Below, piece after piece: positions 1 through 9,125 of a stretch of 64,000 nucleotides of DNA. The DNA lies in contig NZ_KV917378.1 in NCBI RefSeq assembly GCF_002019735.1, forward strand, positions 124,001-188,000, in the 5' to 3' direction. Every line of letters begins with the position of its first letter. Positions within the stretch are counted from its first letter, which is position 1. A program made the translations under genes and the position numbers. The notes under the pieces are model-generated. The model did not search any database. It was not told where the DNA came from and was given only the letters and a program-made list of their open reading frames with translations. The stretch is from Salipaludibacillus agaradhaerens (GTDB taxonomy: Bacteria > Bacillota > Bacilli > Bacillales > Salisediminibacteriaceae).

Positions 1-936
1 CGGTTGGCAGCTGACGAGAAAAGTATGCTTGAAACGATTTTGAAGATGCCTCTTGAAACAGATGCTTTAATATGTGAAGTGGATGCTAGGGAATCGAACA
101 AGGTAAGAACTCTAGGCAACTTACTAACCCCTTCAATTAGTTTGCTGGCCGTTGATAAAGAGGAGAAGGAGGAAGCTCTTCTCCGACATGCCGTTCTCAT
201 TGAAGACACAATGAAAGCAAGCGGGTCTATCATTGTTGACGGTGATCACACCTATTTTCGTTCAAGAGAATGGAAAACAGACGTATTTTTTTACGGAGAA
301 AGTCCAGAAAACATGTTCAACATTGATGAAAAAATGTGTCATGAAGATACGTGTACATTTAGTATTCAAGGTATTCGACTGGCTTTTCAGCTTCCAAGCA
401 TATTCAGCAAACACATAAGACTTATCACGTCTACTATTGCCGCGTGTGTTCATCTAGGTATCGATGCAGAACATATTAAAAGATCTCTCAGTCAGCTGGA
501 TTTAGGTGATTTAGAATTTATCGAAATTGGCACAGTACGTGGGACAATCATCATATATGAAGCGTTGGCAGAGAAGCAATTTAATAATGAATACGGTATT
601 AAATTGCTCAAGCAGTTAGGTTCTTTCAAGCGAAGAGTTCTAATTATTGACGATGGTTTCCAAGGAGAAAAAAGTGAGAAGGCGCTTCATGAGAGCGCTG
701 CTTCCTCAATATTTTCACCTATTACAGATGTGCTGACAATAGGGGACAAAGCTTTTTGGGTTGCAGAGGCATTAAAGAGAGTGGACAACGATAAACTAAA
801 TTATAAGCATTATGTGACCCACTCAGAAGCTATCATTCCTTTAAAAGAAATCATTGAAAATACGAGCCTCGTGTTATATAGAGGTGCAAACCGCGATTTG
901 ATAAAGCAACTCATCAAAGAATTGAATAGGCACTAG
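1..936 (+). CDS. Divergent MurF-like Mur ligase paralogue (5' end outside window)
   Basis: The reading frame is open from the first base, so the N-terminus lies upstream of the window; about 311 residues are visible. The position directly before mraY and the general pattern (an ALICEVD strand, a gap, IIVDGDH, then a C-terminal Rossmann-like part with RRVLIIDDG) fit the central and C-terminal domains of a MurF-type ligase, which adds D-Ala-D-Ala to UDP-MurNAc-tripeptide. The usual MurF signatures are not recognisable: no TNIG..HL-like motif, no carbamylated lysine in an AK.EI context, and no YNANP.SM loop where one would expect it. The P-loop would lie upstream and cannot be judged. It is either a very divergent or a non-catalytic paralogue. 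The family call is moderate; the loss of motifs is seen directly. Confidence 0.6.
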   Translation, partial: RLAADEKSMLETILKMPLETDALICEVDARESNKVRTLGNLLTPSISLLAVDKEEKEEALLRHAVLIEDTMKASGSIIVDGDHTYFRSREWKTDVFFYGESPENMFNIDEKMCHEDTCTFSIQGIRLAFQLPSIFSKHIRLITSTIAACVHLGIDAEHIKRSLSQLDLGDLEFIEIGTVRGTIIIYEALAEKQFNNEYGIKLLKQLGSFKRRVLIIDDGFQGEKSEKALHESAASSIFSPITDVLTIGDKAFWVAEALKRVDNDKLNYKHYVTHSEAIIPLKEIIENTSLVLYRGANRDLIKQLIKELNRH

Positions 937-951
937 AAAGGAGTTCCTTTC

Positions 952-1929
952 ATGTTGGAACAAGGATTATTATTTACATTATTACTATCATTTTTATTGA
1001 CCGTTTTTTTCTCACCGTTTTTCATTCCTTTTTTAAGACGATTGAAATTCGGGCAAAGTATTAGAGATGAAGGCCCTAAATCCCACCAGAAAAAAACTGG
1101 TACTCCTACGATGGGCGGCTTAATGATCATACTTTCAATTGTATTAGCGTCTGTCGTTATGGCGAGTCAATTTCAATCTATTGATATGGAGATTTGGCTG
1201 TTACTTCTAGTGACCGTTGGTTTCGGTTTGCTGGGTTTTCTCGATGATTACATTAAGGTTGTGAAAAAACGAAACCTGGGCTTAACGTCCAAACAGAAAT
1301 TTTTAGGACAGGTAGCTATAGCTGCATTAGTGTACATTGTGCTGCACCAGGCTAATATTTCGACAGCCATTCATTTACCAGGCACAGACTGGGCAGTTGA
1401 CATTGGGTGGTTTTATTTTCCATTAATAATTATTATGCTTGTAGGGGCTAGTAATGCTGTTAACCTTACAGATGGGTTGGACGGATTAGTCGCTGGCACG
1501 AGTGCTGTTGCATTTGGCGCTTTTTCAATTATTGCCTTTTCCCTCGATATGATGACTGTGTCATTATTTTCAGTCGCTATCGTCGGTGCGGTACTCGGTT
1601 TTCTTGTCTTCAATGCTCACCCTGCTAAAGTGTTTATGGGCGATACAGGCTCTCTCGCTTTAGGTGGCGCGTTAGCGATGATTGCAATTTTAACGAAAAT
1701 GGAATTATTACTTGTGATTATCGGTGGTGTTTTCGTTATTGAAACGTTGTCTGTTATCATTCAAGTAATTTCATTTAAATCCACGGGCAAACGAGTATTT
1801 AAAATGAGTCCTCTTCACCACCATTATGAACTTTCTGGATGGAGTGAATGGCGTGTTGTCGTGACATTTTGGATTGTGGGAATTTTATTTGCCGTAGCAG
1901 GTGTTTACTTAGAGGTGTGGATGGTATGA
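952..1929 (+). CDS. mraY: Phospho-N-acetylmuramoyl-pentapeptide transferase MraY
   Basis: Integral membrane enzyme that transfers phospho-MurNAc-pentapeptide from UDP to undecaprenyl phosphate, giving lipid I. The 325 residues carry the family signatures in order: [12 protein letters not shown] (45-56), LDDY (97-100), NLTDGLDG (171-178), FMGDTGSL (228-235) and HHHYE (289-293). The Asp residues of LDDY and NLTDGLDG and the His cluster are the known metal and substrate sites. The rest is hydrophobic, consistent with about ten membrane helices. A good ribosome site (AAAGGAG) precedes the ATG. It overlaps murD by four bases, which suggests translational coupling. Confidence 0.98.
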   Translation: MLEQGLLFTLLLSFLLTVFFSPFFIPFLRRLKFGQSIRDEGPKSHQKKTGTPTMGGLMIILSIVLASVVMASQFQSIDMEIWLLLLVTVGFGLLGFLDDYIKVVKKRNLGLTSKQKFLGQVAIAALVYIVLHQANISTAIHLPGTDWAVDIGWFYFPLIIIMLVGASNAVNLTDGLDGLVAGTSAVAFGAFSIIAFSLDMMTVSLFSVAIVGAVLGFLVFNAHPAKVFMGDTGSLALGGALAMIAILTKMELLLVIIGGVFVIETLSVIIQVISFKSTGKRVFKMSPLHHHYELSGWSEWRVVVTFWIVGILFAVAGVYLEVWMV

Positions 1930-3293
1930 AAATGATTAATGATTTTAAAGGGAAAAAAGTGCTTGTCCTAGGACTTGCTAAAAGTGGTACTGAAGCAGCG
2001 AGGCTTTTAAAACGCTTAGGTGCTTGCGTTATTGTAAATGATCGAAATTCATATGAAGGCAATGTTGAAGCAAAACAATTGGAAACAGAAGGGATAGATG
2101 TTGTCTGTGGTTCACATCCTGAATCACTTGTGACAGAGGAATTAGATTATTTAGTAAAAAATCCTGGCGTGCGTTATGACCAACCACTTGTGGCAAAGGC
2201 ATTAGCACTTGGTATTCCCGTTTATACGGAAGTGGAGTTAGCTTATCGAATAGCTGAATCAGACATGATCGGTATTACAGGATCTAATGGAAAAACAACA
2301 ACGACGACATATATTGGTGACATGCTGCGAGGTGGACAGAAATCCCCTCTACTTGCGGGGAATATTGGGAAAGTAGCTTGTAAAGTGGCACAAGAAGCAA
2401 CATCTGATCATGAAATGGTGGTTGAGCTTTCGAGCTTCCAATTAATGGGTACAGAAAAATTCGCTCCTCACATTGCCATCTTATTAAATTTTGTAGAAGC
2501 TCACCTTGACTATCACGGCTCTATGAACGACTACGTCACTGCTAAAATGAACATATTTCTAAAACAAACACCCGAAGATTATCTTATTTACAACGCTGAT
2601 GATCATTTAGTTTCAGAAGTGGTAAATAAAGGACAGGCTCGGCTTGTGCCATTTTCAACGAGGAAAGACCTTCCAGAGGGTGCTTGTATAAAAGAAGGCT
2701 GGCTAACGGTGTTTGGAGATAAACTTTTGCCAGTAGAAGATATGTCTTTACCTGGAGAGCATAACTTATCAAACGGATTAGCCGCCGCCACTGCCGCCCT
2801 GTTAGCTGGCGCTGATCGTGAGCAAGTATGTCATGTCCTCAAAACATTTGAAGGGGTAGAACACAGACTTCAATATATTGGCGAAGCTGACAAAAGGAAA
2901 TTTTACAATAACTCAAAAGCGACGAATGTTCCTGCTACAATTACAGCATTGAAAGCATTTCAACAGCCAGTCGTTCTCATTGCCGGAGGGCTTGACAGAG
3001 GGTTATCTTTTGACGACCTTATCCCCTTTTTATCAGAGAATGTCCGTGGTGTAGTGGCCTATGGTGAGACGAGTGGTAAACTAGCTGAGGTAGCTCAGCG
3101 GGCAAATGTTGCTCATGTTGCATTAACAGATACATTAAGAGAAGCTACAGATGAGGCATTTAAATTATCTCAAGCAGGTGATGTTATATTACTTTCTCCA
3201 GCATGTGCCTCATGGGATCAATTTAAAACATTTGAAGAACGCGGGGACGCATTTACAAGACATGTCTTGGATGTTATTCATAATAAAAAGTAG
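1926..3293 (+). CDS. murD: UDP-N-acetylmuramoyl-L-alanine--D-glutamate ligase MurD
   Basis: Cytoplasmic ATP-dependent ligase that adds D-Glu to UDP-MurNAc-L-Ala. I chose the ATG at 1926, which overlaps the mraY stop and has AGAGGTG upstream; this gives 455 residues, normal for the family. Visible motifs are an N-terminal Rossmann loop (VLGLAKSG), the P-loop [12 protein letters not shown] (116-127), [11 protein letters not shown] with the catalytic His near 193, the lysine of TAKMN near 207 that is carbamylated in Mur ligases, and YNNSKATN in the C-terminal domain. All catalytic motifs are intact, in contrast to the MurF-like gene at the window start. It lies in the cell wall operon with mraY. 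Confidence 0.98.
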   Translation: MKMINDFKGKKVLVLGLAKSGTEAARLLKRLGACVIVNDRNSYEGNVEAKQLETEGIDVVCGSHPESLVTEELDYLVKNPGVRYDQPLVAKALALGIPVYTEVELAYRIAESDMIGITGSNGKTTTTTYIGDMLRGGQKSPLLAGNIGKVACKVAQEATSDHEMVVELSSFQLMGTEKFAPHIAILLNFVEAHLDYHGSMNDYVTAKMNIFLKQTPEDYLIYNADDHLVSEVVNKGQARLVPFSTRKDLPEGACIKEGWLTVFGDKLLPVEDMSLPGEHNLSNGLAAATAALLAGADREQVCHVLKTFEGVEHRLQYIGEADKRKFYNNSKATNVPATITALKAFQQPVVLIAGGLDRGLSFDDLIPFLSENVRGVVAYGETSGKLAEVAQRANVAHVALTDTLREATDEAFKLSQAGDVILLSPACASWDQFKTFEERGDAFTRHVLDVIHNKK

Positions 3294-3370
3294 TCATGAT
3301 TGTACAAGTTGTACATATAAATAGGTAATAGAGCCCCCTCAAGGGCAGCGAAGAATTGAGGTGTATTCTA

Positions 3371-4468
3371 TTGCCTAAAGTTAGGACGACCCCTGATTTA
3401 ATCTTACTAGCAGTGACACTCATTTTAGTGATGATTGGTAGTTTAATGGTTTTCAGTGCAAGTGCAGTGTGGGCAGACTATCGTTTTGACGACTCCTTTT
3501 TCTTTTTGAAAAGACAATTGATTTTTGTAAGTATTGGGTTAATCTCTATGTTTTTAATGATTCAGGTTGATTATTGGCGTCTAAAAAGTCTAGCTAACAT
3601 TGCGCTTATGGTATGTTTCGGCTTGTTAATAATCGTATTAATTCCCGGTGTTGGTTTAGTAAGAGGTGGTGCTCAAAGCTGGCTTGGTATTGGGGCCTTT
3701 TCTATCCAACCTTCGGAATTTATGAAGTTAGCTATGATTTTATTTTTAGCTAAATATGTGTCTATTAATCAGAAGTATATCACCACATGGAAAAGGGGCT
3801 TATTCCCAATACTAGCACTCATTTTTACCGCTTTCGGCTTAATTATGTTACAACCGGACCTTGGTACGGGAGCCGTTATGGTGATTACATGTATGGTGCT
3901 CATATTTGTCGCTGGGGCTAGGGTGTCTCATTTTTTTCTACTGGGGGGCATAGGTCTTGCTGGTTTTGTCGGTTTAATTATATCTGCTCCATATCGCCTG
4001 CAAAGAATAACTTCCTTTCTTAATCCATGGGAAGACCCTTTAGGAAGTGGCTTTCAAATCATTCAATCATTATATGCGATTGCACCTGGAGGGTTACTCG
4101 GTTTAGGCTTTGGTCATAGCCGGCAAAAATACTTTTATTTACCGGAACCACAAACAGATTTTATATTTGCTATTCTTGCAGAAGAGTTAGGATTTATAGG
4201 TGGCACATTTGTGTTGCTTTGTTTTGCAGTGCTGTTATGGCGAGGGTTAAGAATAGCTATTCATGCTCCCGATTTATATGGCACTTTGTTTGCTACAGGT
4301 ATTATTGGCATGATAGCCATCCAAGTGATGATTAATATAGGGGTAGTTATTGGACTTATCCCCGTCACAGGCATCACGCTTCCTTTATTGAGTTATGGCG
4401 GCTCGTCATTGACCCTCATGCTCACGACAATCGGAGTTCTTTTAAATATTAGCAGGCACATTCGTTAA
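3371..4468 (+). CDS. spoVE: Sporulation SEDS glycosyltransferase SpoVE (FtsW/RodA family)
   Basis: Polytopic SEDS-family peptidoglycan polymerase. In Bacillus, SpoVE builds the spore cortex together with SpoVD. The N-terminal part (VFSASAVWADYRFDDSFFF) is characteristic of SpoVE rather than vegetative FtsW. The C-terminal SEDS loop includes QPDLGTG, and there is a PLLSYGGSS motif near the end. The TTG at 3371 with GAGGTG seven bases upstream gives 365 residues, matching the B. subtilis protein; a further in-frame TTG at 3356 has no ribosome site. A strong terminator follows, so the gene probably ends the transcription unit from murD. Confidence 0.93.
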   Translation: MPKVRTTPDLILLAVTLILVMIGSLMVFSASAVWADYRFDDSFFFLKRQLIFVSIGLISMFLMIQVDYWRLKSLANIALMVCFGLLIIVLIPGVGLVRGGAQSWLGIGAFSIQPSEFMKLAMILFLAKYVSINQKYITTWKRGLFPILALIFTAFGLIMLQPDLGTGAVMVITCMVLIFVAGARVSHFFLLGGIGLAGFVGLIISAPYRLQRITSFLNPWEDPLGSGFQIIQSLYAIAPGGLLGLGFGHSRQKYFYLPEPQTDFIFAILAEELGFIGGTFVLLCFAVLLWRGLRIAIHAPDLYGTLFATGIIGMIAIQVMINIGVVIGLIPVTGITLPLLSYGGSSLTLMLTTIGVLLNISRHIR

Positions 4469-4521
4469 ATAACTGAAACGGTGTGAAGCTAAGTCATATA
4501 TCAATAGCTAAATATAATAAA

Positions 4522-4570
4522 AAAGATTTCACTTATTAGTTTATACCTTTGATAAGTGGAATCTTTTTTA
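4522..4570 (+). terminator. Intrinsic terminator after spoVE
   Basis: Twelve-pair stem (GATTTCACTTAT with ATAAGTGGAATC, one G-U pair) followed by a run of T. It separates spoVE from murG. Confidence 0.85.
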
Positions 4571-4655
4571 ATGTGTGAGGATTAATTAACAGTCATTCAA
4601 TGTATATTGAGAAATTATTTTGTAACGAATGTTTAAAGTAAACGACTAGATAACT

Positions 4656-4682
4656 AAACATGGTAGCGTCATGTTTTGTTTT
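4656..4682 (+). terminator. Small terminator-like hairpin
   Basis: AAACATG, seven-base loop, CATGTTT, then TGTTTTT. It sits in the long spoVE-murG gap and may be a second weak terminator or part of an untranslated element. No gene is seen in 4571-5303 apart from the repeat listed separately. Confidence 0.35.
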
Positions 4683-4973
4683 TGTCTACCTTAACTAATG
4701 ACCACACCGTCATGTCGTATTGCCTAATTGATTAGCAAAAATGTCGCGAGAGCTGAAGACTGCCTTAGCTACATGTCAGTTTTTGATAGACAGTCACATG
4801 AACATGTCGTAAAATAAAACATGCTTTAGCACAGAAACTGATTAAAATATTCCACAAAACACACTTATTTTCTTGGGGAAATAATAGTAGTGAGAACCCA
4901 ACTTTTCTAAAGAAAGAACAAAATCTTTAAAAAAGTTTCTAGCTTCTTATTAGCAAATTCTTGGATGACATCA

Positions 4974-5120
4974 TTTATCACAGATAACCGTCCACCTCAA
5001 AATAGAGAGGAAATCTTAAATCTATTTAGGCGGAAGATAACGGTCGCTCATATTCTAATTCATGCAACGACCAATCAGTGGGAAAAGAACGAAAACGCCG
5101 ACTGATTGAAGAGTCGTTTT
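4974..5120. repeat. Dispersed intergenic repeat, copy A
   Basis: First of three related copies in this window (others at about 12907-13055 and 61330-61416). It starts with TTTATCACAGATAACCGTCC, identical in the third copy, and shares the core CCTCAAAATAGAGAG with the second. Two foldable parts are visible. The first is an arm closed by ACCGT (4987-4991) with ACGGT (5040-5044) and CC.CCT with AGG.GG inside it. The second is a hairpin CAATCAGT (5072-5079) with ACTGATTG (5101-5108). The tail GATTGAAGAGTCGTTTT is shared with small changes by all copies. No open reading frame is evident. Function is unknown; a MITE-like element or a structured RNA are both possible. Confidence 0.8.
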
Positions 5121-5214
5121 GTCACATGCGATTTTTTTCAGACTGAAATTCGTTTGCTTTACTCTCTTTTAAGGCAGTAAATTTTCATTAAAACGAAAAA
5201 GATGAAATAATCAC

Positions 5215-5243
5215 TTAAAATACGTGTTATATTCGGTTAGAAT
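5215..5243 (+). promoter_or_regulatory. Possible sigma-A promoter for murG-murB
   Basis: TTAAAA, 17-base spacer, TAGAAT, about 60 bases before the murG start. The -35 match is weak. It is supported mainly by the need for a promoter after the terminator behind spoVE. Confidence 0.3.
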
Positions 5244-5303
5244 AAGGGTAATAGCAGTCATTGGGCGCTTATACTTAAAAGGAAAGTTTCAAGGAGGAAA
5301 TAT

Positions 5304-6413
5304 ATGAGGGTTTTAATATCAGGGGGAGGAACAGGTGGTCATATATACCCTGCAGTAGCACTTATTCGCCATCTGAAAAAACATAATGAGAACGTTGAGT
5401 GTCTCTATATCGGGACAGAGAATGGCCTTGAAGCGAGAATTATACGTGATGAAGGAATTCCATTTAAGACGGTCACAATATCAGGATTTAAACGAAAACT
5501 ATCTATAGAAAATGTGAAAACAATTGTGCGTTTTTTGCAAGCAGTTCGACAATCCAAAAAATACATTAAAGATTTTCAGCCGGATGTGGTTATTGGAACA
5601 GGCGGGTATGTTTGCGGACCTGTTGTTTACGCTGCTTCCAGGAAGAATATCCCAACCCTTATTCATGAACAAAATAGTGTTCCTGGCTTAACAAATAAAT
5701 TTTTAGCTAAATATGTCTCGAAAATTGCTATATCATTTCCTGACTCAGCGACCTTTTTTCCGAAAGAGAAAGTCCGTATCACTGGTAATCCTAGAGCCAG
5801 TGAAGTGGTTACAACTGAGGTGACAACGGGAAAAATAAAACTGAAAGAGCTCGGGTTAAATGCTCAAAAAAAGACGGTTCTAGTAGTTGGGGGAAGTCGA
5901 GGAGCAAAGCCTATTAACGATGCTGTTATGAAAACGTTACAACATTGGCAAACAAAGGATTATCAATGTTTATATGTGACTGGTGAAGCCCATTATGAAC
6001 AAGTAAAAGCTGCTGTTGATCAGGAAAGTTATCTTAAGCAGCTTGTGATCGTGCCATATATAAGTGACATGCCATCCCTTTTACATGAAGTGGACTTACT
6101 CATTGCGAGGGCGGGTGCGACTACATTGGCTGAAATCACAGCCCTTGGACTCCCTTCAATTCTTATCCCAAGTCCTTATGTGACGAATAATCATCAGGAG
6201 AAAAATGCGAGATCACTTGAAAAAGCGGGTGCTGCCACAGTTATATTAGAAAAAGAGATGTCACCTGATCGGCTAATGACTGAAATCGATAATATCCTGG
6301 CCGATCCATTAACATTGGAAAGTATGAAAAAACACGCTCTTACTCTAGGGAAACCTCATGCTTCAGCTGAATTAGAAACACTCATTAAAGATTTAATTAA
6401 AGGCGGCGCATGA
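5304..6413 (+). CDS. murG: Lipid II synthase MurG (undecaprenyl-PP-MurNAc-pentapeptide GlcNAc transferase)
   Basis: Peripheral membrane GT-B glycosyltransferase that adds GlcNAc to lipid I on the cytoplasmic face. The 369 residues begin with the glycine-rich loop SGGGTGGHIYPA (residues 6-17). Further family motifs are IGTGGYVCGP, HEQNSVPGLTNK, GGSRGAKPIN and the donor-binding stretch ARAGATTLAEITALGLPSIL followed by NHQEKNA. AAGGAGG lies seven bases before the ATG. The murB start follows three bases after the stop, so the two are cotranscribed. Unlike in B. subtilis, an 835-base gap separates it from spoVE. Confidence 0.98.
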   Translation: MRVLISGGGTGGHIYPAVALIRHLKKHNENVECLYIGTENGLEARIIRDEGIPFKTVTISGFKRKLSIENVKTIVRFLQAVRQSKKYIKDFQPDVVIGTGGYVCGPVVYAASRKNIPTLIHEQNSVPGLTNKFLAKYVSKIAISFPDSATFFPKEKVRITGNPRASEVVTTEVTTGKIKLKELGLNAQKKTVLVVGGSRGAKPINDAVMKTLQHWQTKDYQCLYVTGEAHYEQVKAAVDQESYLKQLVIVPYISDMPSLLHEVDLLIARAGATTLAEITALGLPSILIPSPYVTNNHQEKNARSLEKAGAATVILEKEMSPDRLMTEIDNILADPLTLESMKKHALTLGKPHASAELETLIKDLIKGGA

Positions 6414-6416
6414 TTT

Positions 6417-7352
6417 ATGGAGAAACCTTTTTCAACTCTTCAAGTCGAAATTAATCAGTTACAAAGTGGTGAAGCTACACTTAATAAGTCTTTGAAATCT
6501 CATACTACATGGCGTATTGGGGGGCCGGCAAAACTTTTTTATGAACCTAGCTCTATTGAAGGATTAGTTGAGGCCTTGCGGCTTATTAATAAGCGGCAGG
6601 TGCCATGGTTTGTTTTAGGTAAGGGGTCAAACGTTCTTATTCCTGACGATGGAATAAATGGCGTTGTTATTAAATTAGGAGATCATCTCGCATCTTTAAA
6701 ACAAGAAGATGAACTAGTGACAGTTGAAGCGGGTTTTTCTCTTATTAAGCTTGCAGGAATGATGTGCAAGAAGGGCTATGCAGGACTAGAATTTGCCGGT
6801 GGGATACCAGGAACAGTCGGTGGTGGTGTTTTTATGAATGCTGGTGCACACAAAAGTGATATGTCATCTATTGTAACGAAGGCACTCGTATTATTTAAGG
6901 ATGGCAGCGTCACTTGGCTTGATCATTCAGAGCTAGGATTTGCTTATCGAACGTCCACCTTACAGTCAGCAGGGGGGATTTGTCTTGCGGCACAATTAAA
7001 GTTAAGAAAAGATGATCCTGTTAAATTAAAAGAGTCTTTACAGCGACATAAAGCGTACCGTAAAAAAACTCAGCCATGGAAGGATCCTTGTTGTGGCAGT
7101 GTTTTTCGTAATCCTTTACCATATTATGCTGGACAACTGATCGAACAAGCAGGACTAAGAGGCTTTACTATTGGCGGAGCCAAGATATCAGAAAAACATG
7201 GTAATTTCATTGTAAACACAGGTGATGCTTCTTCAAATGATATACTTAAGCTGATTACTTACGTTCAAAAAGAAATTAAAAACTGCTATGGTATCTCATT
7301 AGACACTGAGGTGGCATATATTGATGAGGCTCAATTGCAAACAACGTCGTGA
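6417..7352 (+). CDS. murB: UDP-N-acetylenolpyruvoylglucosamine reductase MurB
   Basis: Cytoplasmic FAD enzyme that reduces UDP-GlcNAc-enolpyruvate to UDP-MurNAc with NADPH. Visible are the FAD-binding stretches GGPAKLFYEP, LGKGSNVLIPDDG and GGIPGTVGGGVFMNAGAH, the CGSVFRNP motif with the catalytic Ser, KISEKHGNFIVN, and a C-terminal Glu in LDTEV. At 311 residues it is close to the B. subtilis length. It is a type IIb MurB, lacking the extra loop of the enterobacterial enzyme. Translation probably couples to murG. Confidence 0.97.
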   Translation: MEKPFSTLQVEINQLQSGEATLNKSLKSHTTWRIGGPAKLFYEPSSIEGLVEALRLINKRQVPWFVLGKGSNVLIPDDGINGVVIKLGDHLASLKQEDELVTVEAGFSLIKLAGMMCKKGYAGLEFAGGIPGTVGGGVFMNAGAHKSDMSSIVTKALVLFKDGSVTWLDHSELGFAYRTSTLQSAGGICLAAQLKLRKDDPVKLKESLQRHKAYRKKTQPWKDPCCGSVFRNPLPYYAGQLIEQAGLRGFTIGGAKISEKHGNFIVNTGDASSNDILKLITYVQKEIKNCYGISLDTEVAYIDEAQLQTTS

Positions 7353-7422
7353 CAATGTATAAGAAAGCAATAACCGTGCTTAATGTATGAGGTTTTCGTA
7401 AACATGCTGCTTTTTGCTACTA

Positions 7423-7452
7423 AAAGGCCGTTAAATGACGCCCTTCTTTTTT
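7423..7452 (+). terminator. Terminator after murB
   Basis: AAGG-C-CGT, short loop, ACG-C-CCTT followed by CTTTTTTT. The stem contains one C-C mismatch. Confidence 0.55.
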
Positions 7453-7548
7453 TACTTTAAAATGAATTACAACAAATAAAACTGTTAAGTCACGTGTATT
7501 CCTTAAAAAGAAGTTTTAAAGATAACCTGTCTTTGGAGAATAACCACC

Positions 7549-7578
7549 TTGTCTTAGTTCAAAACGGATCGGATAAAA
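7549..7578 (+). promoter_or_regulatory. Possible sigma-A promoter for divIB
   Basis: TTGTCT, 18-base spacer, ATAAAA, about 60 bases before divIB and downstream of the murB terminator. Matches are moderate. Confidence 0.35.
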
Positions 7579-7639
7579 GGTCTATTAAAGCGGCCGGTTT
7601 TCTCATTCAATTCCCTGCAGTACAATGGAGGATAAGTTT

Positions 7640-8428
7640 ATGAAAGAAAAGAAAGTTGTCAAAATTGAAGAGAGAATACCTAAGCTTAAAGAGCGAAGAA
7701 AACAAAGATCCAATAGACGACTCATTATGTATGTTTCTGTTTTTTTTACTTTAATGCTATTCATTATTTATTTCCAGAGTCCTTTTAGTCACGTTCAAAA
7801 CGTGGAGGTAAATGGTCATTATTTTGCCTCTTCTGAATGGATTATATCAGAATCACGACTTGAAGAGAATGTAAGTATGTGGAATCTTGGGGTTTCCGGA
7901 ATTGTAGAAAGATTGACTGCACATGAGGCAATTAAATCAGTGGAAGTCAGCAGGGAATGGCTTACGACAGTTTCTCTTAACATAGAAGAGTATGAACGCA
8001 TAGCTTACATCTATAATGGGGAGGGCTATGATCCCGTTTTAACAACTGGTGATGTTTATACGAATGGCTCTGAGTCTAATCAAAGCTTTGTGCCTTATGA
8101 TGCCCCAGTTTTAAGAGGGTTTGAAGATGATGATATCCGAGGAGAAATGGTTAATGAGCTAGCAGAAACACCTGCCGCTCTCCTACAACGAATGTCTGAC
8201 ATCATCCTTGATCCTACAGAAAACGATCCTTACCGTTTAACGATTTTAATGAATGATGGCTTTACCGTAAGTTCAACAGTTAGACATTTTGCTCAAAGAA
8301 TCGCTCCTTATCCTTCCGTTGTGGAACAACTAGATCCTAATGTAGAGGGAATTGTGCATATGCGTATGAACCCTTATTTTGAACGTTTTGATGTTGATGA
8401 GGAGGATGAGGGTAGTGATGAAGAGTAG
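7640..8428 (+). CDS. divIB: Cell division protein DivIB (FtsQ)
   Basis: Single-pass membrane component of the divisome that forms a complex with FtsL and DivIC. The protein has a short basic cytoplasmic tail (VVKIEERIPKLKERRKQRSNRR), one membrane segment at about residues 22-42, a POTRA domain beginning with FSHVQNVEVNGHYF, and a beta domain. The C-terminal tail DVDEEDEGSDEE is strikingly acidic. I chose the ATG at 7640 because GGAGG lies at the right distance; an in-frame ATG at 7625 has no ribosome site. Length 262 residues, normal for DivIB. The stop overlaps the start of ylxW. Confidence 0.93.
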   Translation: MKEKKVVKIEERIPKLKERRKQRSNRRLIMYVSVFFTLMLFIIYFQSPFSHVQNVEVNGHYFASSEWIISESRLEENVSMWNLGVSGIVERLTAHEAIKSVEVSREWLTTVSLNIEEYERIAYIYNGEGYDPVLTTGDVYTNGSESNQSFVPYDAPVLRGFEDDDIRGEMVNELAETPAALLQRMSDIILDPTENDPYRLTILMNDGFTVSSTVRHFAQRIAPYPSVVEQLDPNVEGIVHMRMNPYFERFDVDEEDEGSDEE

Positions 8429-9125
8429 ATATGTGATTTTCACATTTGTATTGCTTGTTACCGGTTTTTTAATCGCTTTAAGCTTTCAATTGGATGCAGA
8501 CTTTGGCAAGAATAGTTTTGTGGAACAGGACTCGCAGTGGCAAACAGAGGATGATTTAAGAAATGATGTGTTATTAGAGCAAGAGACAACTCGGGAATTA
8601 ACTGAACAGTTAAGAGAGATTCAAAGTGAAATAAAACAGATTGAAGAAACGGTGTCTGATCAAGAACAGCTCTATTTTAACCTTGTAGAAGATATGGATA
8701 AGTTGAGGATGGTAACAGGGGAGATCGGTGTTAAGGGCGAAGGGGTTCTTGTAACGCTTACTGATGCAGAGTACATTCCAGGGGAAGATAATCCGAATAG
8801 CTATATTGTACACGAACAACATATTCAACAAGTAGTTGATGAATTACTCGTTTCAGGAGCTGAGGCACTTGCAATAAATGGCCACAGAGTAACCCACCGA
8901 ACGTATATTCACTGTATCGGACCTGTTATCGAGATAGATGGTGAAATTGCATTTGCGCCATTTGAGGTAAAGGCCATCGGTGATCGTGATACATTAGATG
9001 AAGCTTTAAACTTGACAGGTGGCGTTAAAGATCAACTCGTTAATGAAAATATACAAGTTCGAATCGAAAAGAAAACAGATATACAAATTGATCCCTATTT
9101 TTCTGAAAGCGGGGAAGGCACATGA
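8418..9125 (+). CDS. ylxW: DUF881 family protein YlxW
   Basis: Membrane-anchored protein of unknown function found between divIB and ftsA in bacilli. It has an N-terminal signal anchor (VIFTFVLLVTGFLIAL), a coiled-coil stretch at about 40-85 rich in E, Q and K, and a DUF881 domain with GEGVLVTLTDAE and HVTHRTYIHCIGPV-like sequence (here INGHRVTHRTYIHCIGP). The ATG at 8418 is inside the end of divIB; a GTG one codon earlier is possible. It overlaps ylxX by four bases (ATGA). A role in division or septal wall synthesis is inferred from position only. Confidence 0.85.
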   Translation: MKSRYVIFTFVLLVTGFLIALSFQLDADFGKNSFVEQDSQWQTEDDLRNDVLLEQETTRELTEQLREIQSEIKQIEETVSDQEQLYFNLVEDMDKLRMVTGEIGVKGEGVLVTLTDAEYIPGEDNPNSYIVHEQHIQQVVDELLVSGAEALAINGHRVTHRTYIHCIGPVIEIDGEIAFAPFEVKAIGDRDTLDEALNLTGGVKDQLVNENIQVRIEKKTDIQIDPYFSESGEGT

